A DNA stretch of 64,000 nt, taken from Prochlorococcus marinus str. MIT 9211. GTDB lineage: Bacteria > Cyanobacteriota > Cyanobacteriia > PCC-6307 > Cyanobiaceae. Positions 46,863 through 56,165 of the stretch are shown one piece after another (position 1 is the first letter of the stretch; the number at the start of each line of letters is the position of its first letter). The notes under the pieces are model-generated. The model saw only the letters and a program-made list of their open reading frames with translations, had not been told where the DNA came from and did not search any database. The stretch is from positions 863,982 through 927,981 of the forward strand of contig NC_009976.1 of the NCBI RefSeq assembly GCF_000018585.1. Direction: 5' to 3'. The translations under genes were made by a program, and so were the position numbers.

Positions 46863-48113
46863 ATGCAAAAGCTAAGAATAGTTCTAGATCCCAGGGATAC
46901 AGCGGGTATAATGTCGGCAAAATTATGGATTAAAGAAGGTAGTAGAGCAGACCCTAAAAACAAGCAGGGTCTTCATTATCTTTTAGGTTCACTTCTTAGT
47001 AGGGGTTGTGGCCCCTACAACCGAATAGAGATTGCTGATCTAATAGAGGGGTGCGGAGCTGCCTTACGTTGCGACACCTTTGAAGATGGTATATTGCTCA
47101 GTCTTAAATGTACAGAAAGAGATCAATCAAAGCTATTACCATTATTTGTGTGGATGGTTACAGCGCCACATATAGCATCAGATCAAATGAGTTTAGAACG
47201 TGAGCTATCTATACAACTACTACAAAGACAAAAAGAAAGCGCCTTTCATGTAGCCTTTGATTGTTGGAGGAGAATTATTTATCGCAAGTCCCCTTATGAA
47301 CATGATCCATTAGGAACCCTTGCTGGTATTGCTGCTATTGGGGAGGATGATCTAAAAAACTTATCAACTAAATTGTCTATAAGAGAACAGGTATTAGTAA
47401 TCTCTGGTAGCTTCCCTAAGAAAATTGAATCAGATATTAAAAGCTTGTTCTCGTTTACTTCCTCTAGCCTGAAAGATAGTGACGTGAATATTACTTCAGA
47501 AGGAAGTAAAGAATTTAAGGTTGACAATCATAAGCAAAGGCTGATACTTCGACACCAAGAGACAAGCCAGGTAATATTAATTTTAGGGCAAAAGACTATT
47601 AGCCACTCTCATCAAGATGACTTGGTCTTAAGACTACTGAGTTGTCATTTGGGTTCTGGTATGTCCAGTCTACTATTTAAAAAGTTTAGAGAGCAATATG
47701 CATTGGCATACGAAACTGGGGTTTACCATCCAATTAGAGAATATGAAGCACCTTTTGCAATTCATGTGGCAACTACTCAAGAGAAGGCATTGCATTCTTT
47801 ACGTCTCCTCAAAAAATGCTGGGAAATACAATTGGAACAAAAGATATCAGAAGAAGAGTTATTCTTAGCCAGAGCAAAGTTTAAAGGTAATGTTGCCCAT
47901 AACTTGCAGACAGTTAGTCAAAGAGCCGAAAGGAAAGCCCAGCTGTTAAGTTTTGGTATGAGCGATAACTATGACAATGAATGCTTCAAAAGAGTTGATA
48001 CAATTTCTGCAGAAGAGATACAAACCACTGCAATAAGATATCTCAGTAATCCATTGTTAAGCTTATGCGGACCAAAGAAAACACTTGACATATTGGCAAG
48101 TCATTGGTGTTAG
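46863..48113 (+). CDS. M16-family peptidase-like protein without the zinc motif
   Basis: The 416-residue partner starts at ATG two bases after the upstream stop (a TTG six bases earlier is possible). The position of HXXEH reads HYLLG, so the zinc ligands are missing. The C-terminal half keeps the R...Y pair in FREQYALAYE that binds substrate in the active partner of M16 heterodimers. It is therefore likely the non-catalytic subunit, as with mitochondrial alpha subunits and bacterial pairs. Confidence 0.88.
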   Translation: MQKLRIVLDPRDTAGIMSAKLWIKEGSRADPKNKQGLHYLLGSLLSRGCGPYNRIEIADLIEGCGAALRCDTFEDGILLSLKCTERDQSKLLPLFVWMVTAPHIASDQMSLERELSIQLLQRQKESAFHVAFDCWRRIIYRKSPYEHDPLGTLAGIAAIGEDDLKNLSTKLSIREQVLVISGSFPKKIESDIKSLFSFTSSSLKDSDVNITSEGSKEFKVDNHKQRLILRHQETSQVILILGQKTISHSHQDDLVLRLLSCHLGSGMSSLLFKKFREQYALAYETGVYHPIREYEAPFAIHVATTQEKALHSLRLLKKCWEIQLEQKISEEELFLARAKFKGNVAHNLQTVSQRAERKAQLLSFGMSDNYDNECFKRVDTISAEEIQTTAIRYLSNPLLSLCGPKKTLDILASHWC

Positions 48114-48120
48114 AGAAAAG

Positions 48121-48342
48121 TTATTCACTTACTGATCGGCGAGAAAGGTTATCACTAGCAATTAAAAAAGTACCTCGCCTAAACCTTACTTCAAAATAAT
48201 CAAGCGGTCTTACGCCAACAACTTCTCCAAGTTCATCTACTCCTACCAAGTCGGCCGGTCTAAGCATCGGCATAGGGTCAGTTGTTTTAAGGTATGGCAA
48301 AGGAACTCTTAAAAAGACCTTATCGCCAATGGAGATATTCAT
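48121..48342 (-). CDS. ndhS: NAD(P)H dehydrogenase subunit S
   Basis: The 73-residue protein has the DUF3148/NdhS pattern: an SH3-like beta-barrel with VFLRVPLPYLKTTDPMPMLRP and an acidic-turn VGVRPLDYFEVRFRRGTFLI. NdhS forms part of the ferredoxin-docking site of the photosynthetic NDH-1 complex on the thylakoid. It lies alone on the minus strand between the M16 pair and bioY. Confidence 0.78.
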   Translation of the reverse strand: MNISIGDKVFLRVPLPYLKTTDPMPMLRPADLVGVDELGEVVGVRPLDYFEVRFRRGTFLIASDNLSRRSVSE

Positions 48343-48494
48343 AAAAAAATACTACTCGACTCGACAAGGGGCTCAAACAATATTAACCAGAAATAATCCA
48401 AATAGTAGCCTTCAAAAAAGTCTAATTAAGTAGAATGATATTACTAGCGAAGAGGCGTTAACTAGTGCAGGATATAATTACATAGGAGCTAAAC

Positions 48495-49067
48495 GTGAAA
48501 GAGCTGAATACATTGATTGCTACATTAGCAAGTCTAATGACAATAATAATTGCTACGTTGACTCCTTCTGCAATATTACTTCCAAGGATAGAGCTTCCTC
48601 CAAAGGTTCATGAGCTTCCTAGCACTTGGCAAGTACCGGCCCTACTAATATGCGCATTGGTAACCGGGCCAAAAGCAGGACTAGTCTCAGCAGTTGCATA
48701 TTTAACTATCGGTCTTTTTTATTTTCCTATATTTCATGGTGGTGGTAGTACTGGGTATTTGCTTACACCTGACATGGGATATCTACTAGGCTTCGTACCA
48801 GCAGTATGGGTAATTGGTGTCCTCAGTGAGACAAAGGGTAAAAGCTCGGTTGTTTATTTAACGCTCTATGCCATTATTGGATTACTAATCATCCACTTAA
48901 TAGGCATCAGCAACATCTTACTAGGTGCATTAAGTTCTAGATGGACTACAGATTTTATAGAACTAATTTATATCTATACTATTGCAACGCTGCCATCACA
49001 ACTTCTCCTTTGCCCAGGTGTTGCAATTATCTCTAAGTTTCTCAGGCTTGTATTATTAACCAAATGA
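48495..49067 (+). CDS. bioY: Biotin transporter BioY (ECF S component)
   Basis: The 190-residue membrane protein has about six helices and the BioY signature region GGGSTGYLLTPDMGYLLGFVPAVWVIG near residues 76-102. BioY binds biotin and works alone or with EcfAT energising subunits, which are not visible here. The GTG start has GGAG in the leader (ATAGGAGC), eight bases upstream. Its stop overlaps the lspA start (ATGA). Confidence 0.9.
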   Translation: MKELNTLIATLASLMTIIIATLTPSAILLPRIELPPKVHELPSTWQVPALLICALVTGPKAGLVSAVAYLTIGLFYFPIFHGGGSTGYLLTPDMGYLLGFVPAVWVIGVLSETKGKSSVVYLTLYAIIGLLIIHLIGISNILLGALSSRWTTDFIELIYIYTIATLPSQLLLCPGVAIISKFLRLVLLTK

Positions 49068-49540
49068 AAAGGTCATTAAATAGAAGAAAATATACTATTA
49101 TTATAGTAAGCCTAATAATTATTTTTATAGATCAGATATCTAAGTATATAGTGCTAGATTTTATGCAAAAGAGTGATCCTATAGTTTTAATTCCGGGGTT
49201 TTTACAACTAAATCTCATAAGAAACTATGGAGCAGCATTCAGTCTATTTAACAACCAATCAACATTCCTAGCATTTGTAAGCCTTATAGTCTCTCTATTA
49301 ATAATTAGTTATGTAATTATTAAACCGACTATTAAAAGATTTCAAGGGATAGGTTTAGCATTCCTTTTAGGAGGAACATTAGGCAATGGCTTAGACAGAT
49401 GGATACTAGGTTATGTAAATGACTTTCTTGAATTATTATTCATCCAATTTCCAGTTTTCAACTTTGCAGACATCTCAATTAATATAGGAGTAATCTGTAT
49501 AATCCTTAGCAATCATTCCAAGCCTAAGTTTCATCCCTAA
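49064..49540 (+). CDS. lspA: Lipoprotein signal peptidase (signal peptidase II)
   Basis: The 158-residue protein has four transmembrane helices and the aspartic-protease motifs: IRNYGAAFSLF, the catalytic Asp in GGTLGNGLDR near residue 110, and the second Asp in VFNFADISIN near residue 138. It cleaves prolipoprotein signal peptides in the plasma membrane. It overlaps bioY by four bases. Confidence 0.94.
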   Translation: MKRSLNRRKYTIIIVSLIIIFIDQISKYIVLDFMQKSDPIVLIPGFLQLNLIRNYGAAFSLFNNQSTFLAFVSLIVSLLIISYVIIKPTIKRFQGIGLAFLLGGTLGNGLDRWILGYVNDFLELLFIQFPVFNFADISINIGVICIILSNHSKPKFHP

Positions 49541-49600
49541 CTACTATGAAGGTTAACCAGACTAATATTACTAACGCTAACCAAAATAATTTCATGGGAT

Positions 49601-51151
49601 ATGCATAACCACAGTAAACAGCCTCTAATTTTGATAGCAGCAATATGTTTAATCTTGATTTTCTCAGGACTAATAGCTGCTCTTGTTCGCTTAATTAATA
49701 TTCCAGCAATACTTCTTACATTATTAATATTATGCTATTTCATCTATCAAAAACGTTGGAATTGGTTAAGGCGTTTCTTTCTTAAAAGAATTTTAATTCA
49801 TTATAAAAATAATTATCGCCGTTTCTCTCCGAAAAGCAGTAGGCAAGCTGCAAGACGAAGCCTTGAAAGTATTGATCGACTAATTGATCGCATTCATAAC
49901 AATGTTTCGGCAGAAGCATTAAAACAACGTAGAGCCTCTGTAGAGCAAGAATTAGTAAGAGGAGACATCACAGTGGTTCTATTTGGAACTGGCTCTAGTG
50001 GAAAAACTACTCTCATAAGAGCACTCCTTAAAGAAATTGTTGGGGAGGTATCAGCAACTATGGGGACAACAAAAACAAGTCATACATATAGATTGCGACT
50101 AAAGGGGCTTGAAAGAGGTATTCAGATAATAGATACACCAGGCATTCTTGAAACTGGCGAAGAAGGTAATAAAAGAGAAAAAGAATCTTTTTTAAAAGCA
50201 AGCCGTGCTGATCTAATAATCGTTGTTGTGGATACTGACCTAAGATCCATCGAAATGAAGCTTATAGCCACACTTGCTAAAGGGGGAAAAAGGTTATTGC
50301 TCGTACTGAACAAATGCGACCTTCGTGGTGAAGAAGAAATTCGTAGACTTTTATTAACTCTAAGAAGACATACAAAAGACTTGATCAATCCTGAAGATGT
50401 AATAGCCACTTCAGCATCTCCACAGTCGATACCAGTTCCAGGTGGTTACCCTCTACAACCACTCCCCGAGATTGATGGATTAATTAGGCAAGTGGCAAGG
50501 ATTCTCCATGAAGAAGGAGAGGAGCTTATCGCCAGTAATATACTTTTGCAATGTAAAAATCTTGGGGATTCTGGGAGAAAACTTCTAACAAATCAACGCA
50601 AGATAGCAGCGAAAAATTGTGTAGAACGCTATGCATGGATAAGCAGTGGAGTTGTTGCAATAACACCTCTACCGGGTGTTGACATGATTGGGGCCGCTGC
50701 TGTTAATGGTCAAATGGTTATGGAAATAGCGCGAAACTATGGGCTTAAGCTAACCCGAAAAAGGTCTCAAGAACTAGCACTTTCAGTTGGCAGAACTCTT
50801 GCAGGGCTAGGAATAGTAAAAGGTGGGATGTCCATAATAAGTAATTCGCTAAGCCTAACCCTTCCAACAATAGTTATTGGGAAGGTCGTTCAGGGTATTA
50901 CTGCTGCTTGGCTCACAAAAGTAGCTGGCGAGAGCTTTATTACCTACTTCAGTCAAGATCAAGACTGGGGAGATGGTGGCATACAAGAAGTTGTCCAACG
51001 CCATTATAATTTATATAGGAGGGAATCTAGCCTAAAAAGTTTTATACAGACAGCACTAGATAGAGTAGTCGAACCATTGAAAGAGGAGCGCAGAAGAGAG
51101 CTCCCTCCACACCTAAAGCTTCGGGAGGAGGAGGAAGTAGAGGACCTCTAA
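49601..51151 (+). CDS. Membrane-associated GTPase with a DUF697 (YcjF-like) domain
   Basis: The 516-residue protein has two N-terminal transmembrane helices (residues about 8-48) and a basic linker. The Era-like GTPase domain has GTGSSGKTTL near residue 127, DTPGILETG and NKCDLRG. A C-terminal DUF697 region with CVERYAWISSGVVAITPLPGVD and two hydrophobic helices follows. Related proteins are found across cyanobacteria and in plastids; the exact role is unknown. Its last 110 bases overlap an opposite-strand gene. Confidence 0.86.
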   Translation: MHNHSKQPLILIAAICLILIFSGLIAALVRLINIPAILLTLLILCYFIYQKRWNWLRRFFLKRILIHYKNNYRRFSPKSSRQAARRSLESIDRLIDRIHNNVSAEALKQRRASVEQELVRGDITVVLFGTGSSGKTTLIRALLKEIVGEVSATMGTTKTSHTYRLRLKGLERGIQIIDTPGILETGEEGNKREKESFLKASRADLIIVVVDTDLRSIEMKLIATLAKGGKRLLLVLNKCDLRGEEEIRRLLLTLRRHTKDLINPEDVIATSASPQSIPVPGGYPLQPLPEIDGLIRQVARILHEEGEELIASNILLQCKNLGDSGRKLLTNQRKIAAKNCVERYAWISSGVVAITPLPGVDMIGAAAVNGQMVMEIARNYGLKLTRKRSQELALSVGRTLAGLGIVKGGMSIISNSLSLTLPTIVIGKVVQGITAAWLTKVAGESFITYFSQDQDWGDGGIQEVVQRHYNLYRRESSLKSFIQTALDRVVEPLKEERRRELPPHLKLREEEEVEDL

Positions 51152-51254
51152 GGTCGAGTATTGTTATAAGTATCAAATAAAGTATACCTAATGATATTGA
51201 GACAATGCCAGTGATCATTGCAACAATTTTACCTCGCTGATCTTGATCATCCAT
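51042..51254 (-). CDS. Small one-helix membrane protein
   Basis: The 70-residue frame has a polar head (MDDQDQRGK), one hydrophobic helix (IVAMITGIVSISLGILYLILITIL), and a proline-rich tail (LLPPPPEALG). This looks like a picocyanobacterial membrane peptide. Its last 110 bases lie antisense to the end of the GTPase gene, so only the N-terminal half is free of overlap. It precedes the decarboxylase gene on the same strand by 8 bp downstream of it. The N-terminal composition favours a real gene; the tail could be shorter. Confidence 0.55.
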   Translation of the reverse strand: MDDQDQRGKIVAMITGIVSISLGILYLILITILDLRGPLLPPPPEALGVEGALFCAPLSMVRLLYLVLSV

Positions 51255-51262
51255 AGGAAATA

Positions 51263-52666
51263 CTATATCGACTGATTTAAAAGATTAGACAACTGGTCTA
51301 AGTGACTATTTTGTGTATGAGGGTTGCCCATAACAGCTTTTAGATAATATCGATCATTTAATAGTGGTCGTGAGAGCATAAATTTATTATCCATCAATAA
51401 TTGCCTGGTACTCAAAGCCCATTCAGCTGCTTGTTCTTTTGTGATTGCACTAGGTGTTAATGCAATTAAGTGCAATGGGCCAGTAATAATCTCAAAGATA
51501 TCCGAGTTGATTCTGTTTTTGAAATACGTTTTTCTTTCAATGGAATTCACTAGGAGTGCTTGAATACCAGAGTGTCCTAGTTGACGCAAACCAAGCCATA
51601 ACTTCAGGATCTCAGCAGGTCTTGTTCCTTGCATTCCCATTTCTCCTCCATTCATAGTCGATCCCCAAGATGGTTCAATGTAAGGAAACCCTATTGAGAA
51701 GCAGGAAGAAAGGTGATTAGTATTGGCTACAAGTAACAAAGAGGATGTTTTCGTAATCCCAAGAAGTTTCTGAGGATTCATAGTTATTGAGTCTGCACGT
51801 GACAAACCTGGAACAACAGACTTTGTTTCCTCAGCTAGAGAGAAGACTCCTCCAATTGAGGCATCAACGTGAAGCCACAATCCTTCAGAAAAGCAAAAGT
51901 CTGAAATATCATCAATAGGATCAACGGCACCACGTATGGTGGTTCCGGCAGTAGCTACAACACAAAAGCATTTATGGCCAAGAAACTTTAATTTTGCAAT
52001 CTGCTCGTTCAAAGAATTAATGGAAAGTCGCCCAGAATTATCAGCAGAAACTTTATAAATCGCTTCAGCAGGCAGGCCCATGATTTTAATTGCCCTGTAA
52101 ATAGATACATGCGCTTCTTCGCTAACAAGAATTACTGCATTTGGATCTGTTGAGAGGCCAGAATGATGGCGAGCCAACACAAGCGCCATAAGATTGCTTA
52201 AACTTCCACCACTTGCTGCCACTCCTCCTGAACCAGTCTTCATACCAATTTTTTGGGCAATCCATCTACACAAATTATTTTCTAATCTAGAAAGACTGGG
52301 GGATAGCTCTTCTGCTAAAAGGTTATTATTTAGACCGGCGCAAATTAAGTCTCCTACAATTGATGCACTTAAAGGAGGCGGGTCAAGATGAGCTAATGAG
52401 CCTGGGTGGGAAGGCTGAAAAGAGCCATTCATGATTAAATCCAGGTCTTTCAACAAATCCTTCCTGGATAAACCAGCGAATTTAGGACCTACTTCGGGCA
52501 AATCATTGATTGAAGGCAAAGGACCAGTTTCTTCTGCCTTGGAAAACCAATCGCAAAGTTTTAAACAAGCCTCCTCAAGGAATGCCTGAAAATTATCATC
52601 AAATTGATCTGGAGATGGAAAAAGCTCCAAGGTTGGATCTTGACTTATATCCCTTTTACCGATCAA
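51263..52666 (-). CDS. Group II PLP-dependent decarboxylase
   Basis: A 467-residue fold-type I enzyme of the glutamate/tyrosine/diaminobutyrate decarboxylase family. The active-site segment LWLHVDASIGG holds the Asp that contacts the pyridine ring, and the Schiff-base Lys is in MNPQKLLGITKTSS; most relatives have DPHK(W). ASGGSLSNLMAL binds the phosphate. The substrate is not clear: aspartate (to beta-alanine), diaminobutyrate or an aromatic amino acid are possible. The start is TTG, right after an in-frame stop two codons upstream. Confidence 0.85.
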   Translation of the reverse strand: MIGKRDISQDPTLELFPSPDQFDDNFQAFLEEACLKLCDWFSKAEETGPLPSINDLPEVGPKFAGLSRKDLLKDLDLIMNGSFQPSHPGSLAHLDPPPLSASIVGDLICAGLNNNLLAEELSPSLSRLENNLCRWIAQKIGMKTGSGGVAASGGSLSNLMALVLARHHSGLSTDPNAVILVSEEAHVSIYRAIKIMGLPAEAIYKVSADNSGRLSINSLNEQIAKLKFLGHKCFCVVATAGTTIRGAVDPIDDISDFCFSEGLWLHVDASIGGVFSLAEETKSVVPGLSRADSITMNPQKLLGITKTSSLLLVANTNHLSSCFSIGFPYIEPSWGSTMNGGEMGMQGTRPAEILKLWLGLRQLGHSGIQALLVNSIERKTYFKNRINSDIFEIITGPLHLIALTPSAITKEQAAEWALSTRQLLMDNKFMLSRPLLNDRYYLKAVMGNPHTQNSHLDQLSNLLNQSI

Positions 52667-52733
52667 GAGTTAAACAAGTTCAAATGTCCATTCTCCATCC
52701 CAAGTGGTTATAAGCAATGTATGTTTACTAATT

Positions 52734-53231
52734 ATGCGAATAGCTAAACCTATTGAACTAAACGAAATAAAAACAAGAGAATGGATGAGAAGGCTTTTAA
52801 ACAGGGCAAATGAACTAGGTAAGGAAGACGAAGTGCCGGTAATAGCAATGATCCTCGACAACAAAGGACATTGTATAGGTCATGGAAGAAACACACGAAA
52901 CACTGAGCGTGACCCATTGGGGCACGCTGAATTAGTTGCTCTTCGCCAAGCAAAATGGCTGAAAAAGGATTGGAGATTTAATGATTGCACAATTATTGTC
53001 ACCCTTGAGCCATGTCAAATGTGCGCTGGGGCACTTATACAGGCAAGGATGGGAAAGGTTATCTTTGGAGCGCCAGATACTAAAAGAGGAGGTTTGGGAG
53101 GGAGCATAGATCTATCAATTCACAAAAGTGCTCATCACAAAATGATTGTTCATGGTGGGGTAATGAAATACGAAGCACAAGAACTAATACGTAAGTGGTT
53201 TAGTCAAAGACGTAGAAAACGGTATGGTTAA
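52734..53231 (+). CDS. tadA: tRNA-specific adenosine-34 deaminase
   Basis: TadA converts A34 to inosine in tRNA-Arg(ACG). The 165-residue zinc deaminase has the HAE motif in DPLGHAELVAL, PCQMCAGAL with two zinc Cys, and the C-terminal RKWFSQRRRKR. The ATG at 52734 (MRIAKPIE) was chosen; a GTG ten codons earlier is less likely. Its end overlaps the convergent aminotransferase by 4 bases. Confidence 0.94.
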   Translation: MRIAKPIELNEIKTREWMRRLLNRANELGKEDEVPVIAMILDNKGHCIGHGRNTRNTERDPLGHAELVALRQAKWLKKDWRFNDCTIIVTLEPCQMCAGALIQARMGKVIFGAPDTKRGGLGGSIDLSIHKSAHHKMIVHGGVMKYEAQELIRKWFSQRRRKRYG

Positions 53232-54400
53232 GACTTAAATTTTGGTAATTCAGAATCAAAAATTTCAAGAATTTTTTCTACATTTTCAACCTTAGAGTTG
53301 TATCCCATTAAACCTATTCGCCATACATTGCCAGCCAAGCTACCTAAGCCACCTCCAATTTCAATGCCAAAATTATTTAAAAGGTGACTCGTAAAGGCTT
53401 TGCCATCTACTCCTGATGGAATACGAACTGTTGTGAGAGTTGCTAGACGAATATCTTTGTCGACATGTAATTCTAAACCTAAGTCCTCTAATCCATTCCA
53501 AAGAGATTCTGCATTAGTTCTATGCCTAGCCCATGAATTTTCTAAACCTTCTTCATGAATTAATCTTAGAGCTTCACGCATACCAAAATTCATATTCACA
53601 GGAGCTGTGTGGTGATAGACCCTGTCACTACCCCAATATTTATTCAAAAGAGAAATATCTAAATACCAGTTTGGGACCTTGTCTGATCGCCTATTCAACT
53701 TAGCCTCGGCCCTTTCATTAATAGTAAAAGGTCCTAGTCCTGGAGGGCAACTTAAACCTTTCTGACTACAGCTATAAGCTAAATCAACTTTCCACTCGTC
53801 AAGGAATAGTGGAACGCCGCCTAAGGAAGTAACAGTATCTAAAAGGAGTAGGCAGTCATACTTTCTACAAAGGTCTCCAATACCTTCCATAGGCTGGCAA
53901 ACACCTGTAGAAGTTTCTGCATGAACCAAGGCAAAAACAGAAGGCCTGTGCTCGATCAATGCAGCTTCTATTTCATCAAGAGTAAATGCCTCCCCCCAAT
54001 CCTTCTCTATTGTTTTGACATTTGCTCTATACCTACCTGCCATATCAGCCAATCTATTACCAAAATATCCCTTAATGCCAATTAAGACGGTGTCGCCCTC
54101 CTCAACGACATTAGCTATTGTTGCTTCCATAGCTGCACTCCCGGTACCACTCATTGGAAGTGTTAAACGATTCTTTGTTTGCCAGCAATACCTCAGTAAT
54201 GACTGAACCTCAGCCATTAGGTTGATGTAAAAAGGATCTAAATGTCCTACAGGCTGAAGGGAAATGGCCTTGAGAACGGAAGGATTTGAATTTGATGGGC
54301 CTGGTCCAAGCAGAAGCCTTTCAGGCACATTGATTTGTGCTACAGAAGAGGCAAGAGAATTATCTACTGAAGGAATGGCTTTTGCAGTCGTCAAGACCAA
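53228..54400 (-). CDS. Serine/alanine-glyoxylate aminotransferase (class V)
   Basis: The 390-residue class V aminotransferase has LLGPGPSNSNP, HAETSTGVCQP, LDTVTSLGGVPLFLDEW and the PLP lysine in SCSQKGLSCPPGLGPF. Such enzymes transfer an amino group from serine or alanine to glyoxylate in photorespiration. The start is TTG with no nearby ATG; a second TTG two codons later is possible. It is divergent from glnA across 227 bp. Confidence 0.92.
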   Translation of the reverse strand: MVLTTAKAIPSVDNSLASSVAQINVPERLLLGPGPSNSNPSVLKAISLQPVGHLDPFYINLMAEVQSLLRYCWQTKNRLTLPMSGTGSAAMEATIANVVEEGDTVLIGIKGYFGNRLADMAGRYRANVKTIEKDWGEAFTLDEIEAALIEHRPSVFALVHAETSTGVCQPMEGIGDLCRKYDCLLLLDTVTSLGGVPLFLDEWKVDLAYSCSQKGLSCPPGLGPFTINERAEAKLNRRSDKVPNWYLDISLLNKYWGSDRVYHHTAPVNMNFGMREALRLIHEEGLENSWARHRTNAESLWNGLEDLGLELHVDKDIRLATLTTVRIPSGVDGKAFTSHLLNNFGIEIGGGLGSLAGNVWRIGLMGYNSKVENVEKILEIFDSELPKFKS

Positions 54401-54559
54401 AACAGCTTATTTAATATATGAGCCTAAACACCTAAAGGTAAGGTCGTGAAATTTCTTTTAGGTATTGCAATGGAGATAAATTATTAGAGGGCTAAAAAGG
54501 CCGTAAAACAAAAAAAACTTGAGGCTAGAAGAACTTTTATAGGGAGAGTGTCTTAAAAA

Positions 54560-54573
54560 GTACTTGTTGATAC
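54560..54573 (+). promoter_or_regulatory. NtcA-binding site upstream of glnA
   Basis: GTACTTGTTGATAC matches the NtcA consensus GTA-N8-TAC exactly. Its centre is 41.5 bp upstream of a predicted start at about 54608, the position of a class II activator site. NtcA activates glnA when 2-oxoglutarate is high, so the gene would be induced by nitrogen limitation. Confidence 0.85.
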
Positions 54574-54595
54574 AAAAACAGATCCAAACGCTAAT

Positions 54596-54601
54596 TAATT
54601 T
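54596..54601 (+). promoter_or_regulatory. glnA promoter -10 box
   Basis: TAATTT lies 22 bases downstream of the NtcA box and about 7 bases before the predicted transcription start, the usual layout of an NtcA-activated sigma-70-type promoter (no -35 box needed). The leader would be about 20 bases. An overlapping TAATTA at 54592-54597 is an alternative. Confidence 0.6.
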
Positions 54602-54627
54602 CATATTTATAAGCCTAAAAACGTTCC

Positions 54628-56049
54628 ATGAGCAAAAAACCCAGAGAAGTTCTCAGTCAGATCAAAGACGAAGGCATTGAACTAATTGACCTCAAATTCA
54701 CTGACATACATGGCAAATGGCAGCATTTGACAGTAACAGCTGACATGGTGGATGAAGAAGCATTTAAAAGTGGACTTGCTTTTGATGGTTCCTCAATCAG
54801 GGGCTGGAAAGCAATCAATGAATCGGATATGGCAATGGTGCCTGATGCAAGCACTGCTTGGATAGACCCTTTTTATCGTCACAAAACACTTAGTCTCATA
54901 TGTTCTATACAAGAGCCCAGAAGTGGAGAACCTTATGCCAGATGCCCTAGAGCATTGGCACAAAAAGCACTTTCATATTTGTCATCAACTGGCTTGGCTG
55001 ATGCGGCGTTCTTCGGACCAGAAATTGAATTTTTCCTCTTTGATGATGTTCGTTATAACTCCAGCGAAGGTAATTCTTTCTATAGCGTAGATACGATTGA
55101 AGCTCCTTGGAATACAGCTAGAGAAGAAGAAGGAGGCAACTTAGCTTACAAAATCCAATATAAAGAAGGGTACTTCCCAGTATCTCCTAATGATACGGCT
55201 CAAGATATAAGGTCTGAGATGCTTCTATTGATGGGTCAACTTGGAATTCCAATTGAAAAACATCACCATGAAGTTGCTGGGCCTGGACAACATGAGTTGG
55301 GCATGAAATTTGCTTCGCTAATAAATGCTGCTGACAACGTAATGACCTATAAATATGTTGTAAGAAACGTAGCAAAGAAGTATGGAAAGACTGCGACTTT
55401 TATGCCTAAGCCAGTTTGGAATGACAATGGTACTGGAATGCATGTGCATCAAAGTTTATGGAAAAATGGTCAGCCTCTATTTTATGGTGAGGGGACATAT
55501 GCAAATTTATCTCAAACTGCAAAATGGTATATAGGGGGGATACTTAAACATGCTCCTTCATTTTTAGCCTTTACAAACCCAACTACTAATAGTTACAAGA
55601 GGTTAGTCCCAGGATTCGAAGCACCAGTGAATTTGGTTTACTCCCAAGGGAATAGATCGGCAGCTGTTCGTATTCCCCTAACTGGTCCAAGTCCAAAAGC
55701 AAAAAGGCTTGAATTCAGGTCTGGAGATGCTCTTGCTAATCCTTATTTAGCATTTAGTGCAATGATGATGGCTGGTATAGATGGTATAAAAAATCAAATA
55801 GATCCAGGCGATGGAGTAGACGTTGACCTTTTTGAACTACCTTCAGAGCAACTTTCAAAAATATCAACAGTTCCATCTTCGTTAAACGACGCTCTTGATG
55901 CCCTCAAGGCAGATAATAGTTACCTAACAGAAGGAGGCGTATTTGATTCAGACTTTATAGATAATTTCATCGAATTAAAGTACGAAGAAGTCCAGCAATT
56001 AAGACAAAGGCCTCATCCACATGAGTTCTTTATGTATTATGATGCATAA
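54628..56049 (+). CDS. glnA: Glutamine synthetase, type I
   Basis: GlnA fixes ammonium onto glutamate, the central nitrogen-assimilation step. The 473-residue GSI dodecamer subunit has DGSSIRGW near residue 53, [12 protein letters not shown], the ATP-binding [19 protein letters not shown], the NRSAAVRIP segment and the tail [11 protein letters not shown]. Its length is normal for bacterial type I. An NtcA site and -10 box lie upstream and a strong terminator downstream. Confidence 0.97.
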   Translation: MSKKPREVLSQIKDEGIELIDLKFTDIHGKWQHLTVTADMVDEEAFKSGLAFDGSSIRGWKAINESDMAMVPDASTAWIDPFYRHKTLSLICSIQEPRSGEPYARCPRALAQKALSYLSSTGLADAAFFGPEIEFFLFDDVRYNSSEGNSFYSVDTIEAPWNTAREEEGGNLAYKIQYKEGYFPVSPNDTAQDIRSEMLLLMGQLGIPIEKHHHEVAGPGQHELGMKFASLINAADNVMTYKYVVRNVAKKYGKTATFMPKPVWNDNGTGMHVHQSLWKNGQPLFYGEGTYANLSQTAKWYIGGILKHAPSFLAFTNPTTNSYKRLVPGFEAPVNLVYSQGNRSAAVRIPLTGPSPKAKRLEFRSGDALANPYLAFSAMMMAGIDGIKNQIDPGDGVDVDLFELPSEQLSKISTVPSSLNDALDALKADNSYLTEGGVFDSDFIDNFIELKYEEVQQLRQRPHPHEFFMYYDA

Positions 56050-56098
56050 TAATTGAAGAATAATTTAAAAGATGTGTAAAGGCTTTAAATTAAACGGA

Positions 56099-56133
56099 GG
56101 GTTTATAGATATTAATCTATAAACCCTTTATTT
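56099..56133 (+). terminator. Rho-independent terminator after glnA
   Basis: A perfect 12-bp stem, GGGTTTATAGAT/ATCTATAAACCC (56099-56110 and 56115-56126), with the 4-base loop ATTA, is followed by a T-rich tail. It is the clearest terminator in the window and should end the glnA transcript as a single-gene unit. Confidence 0.9.
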
Positions 56134-56165
56134 ATTATTTAAGAGAAGCTACAAAGATAGAGTCT

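Noticed and set aside
48343-48494. Possible biotin-repressor palindrome before bioY
   Set aside because: GTTAAC and repeated ACTAG are present, but no full BirA- or BioR-type operator could be seen.
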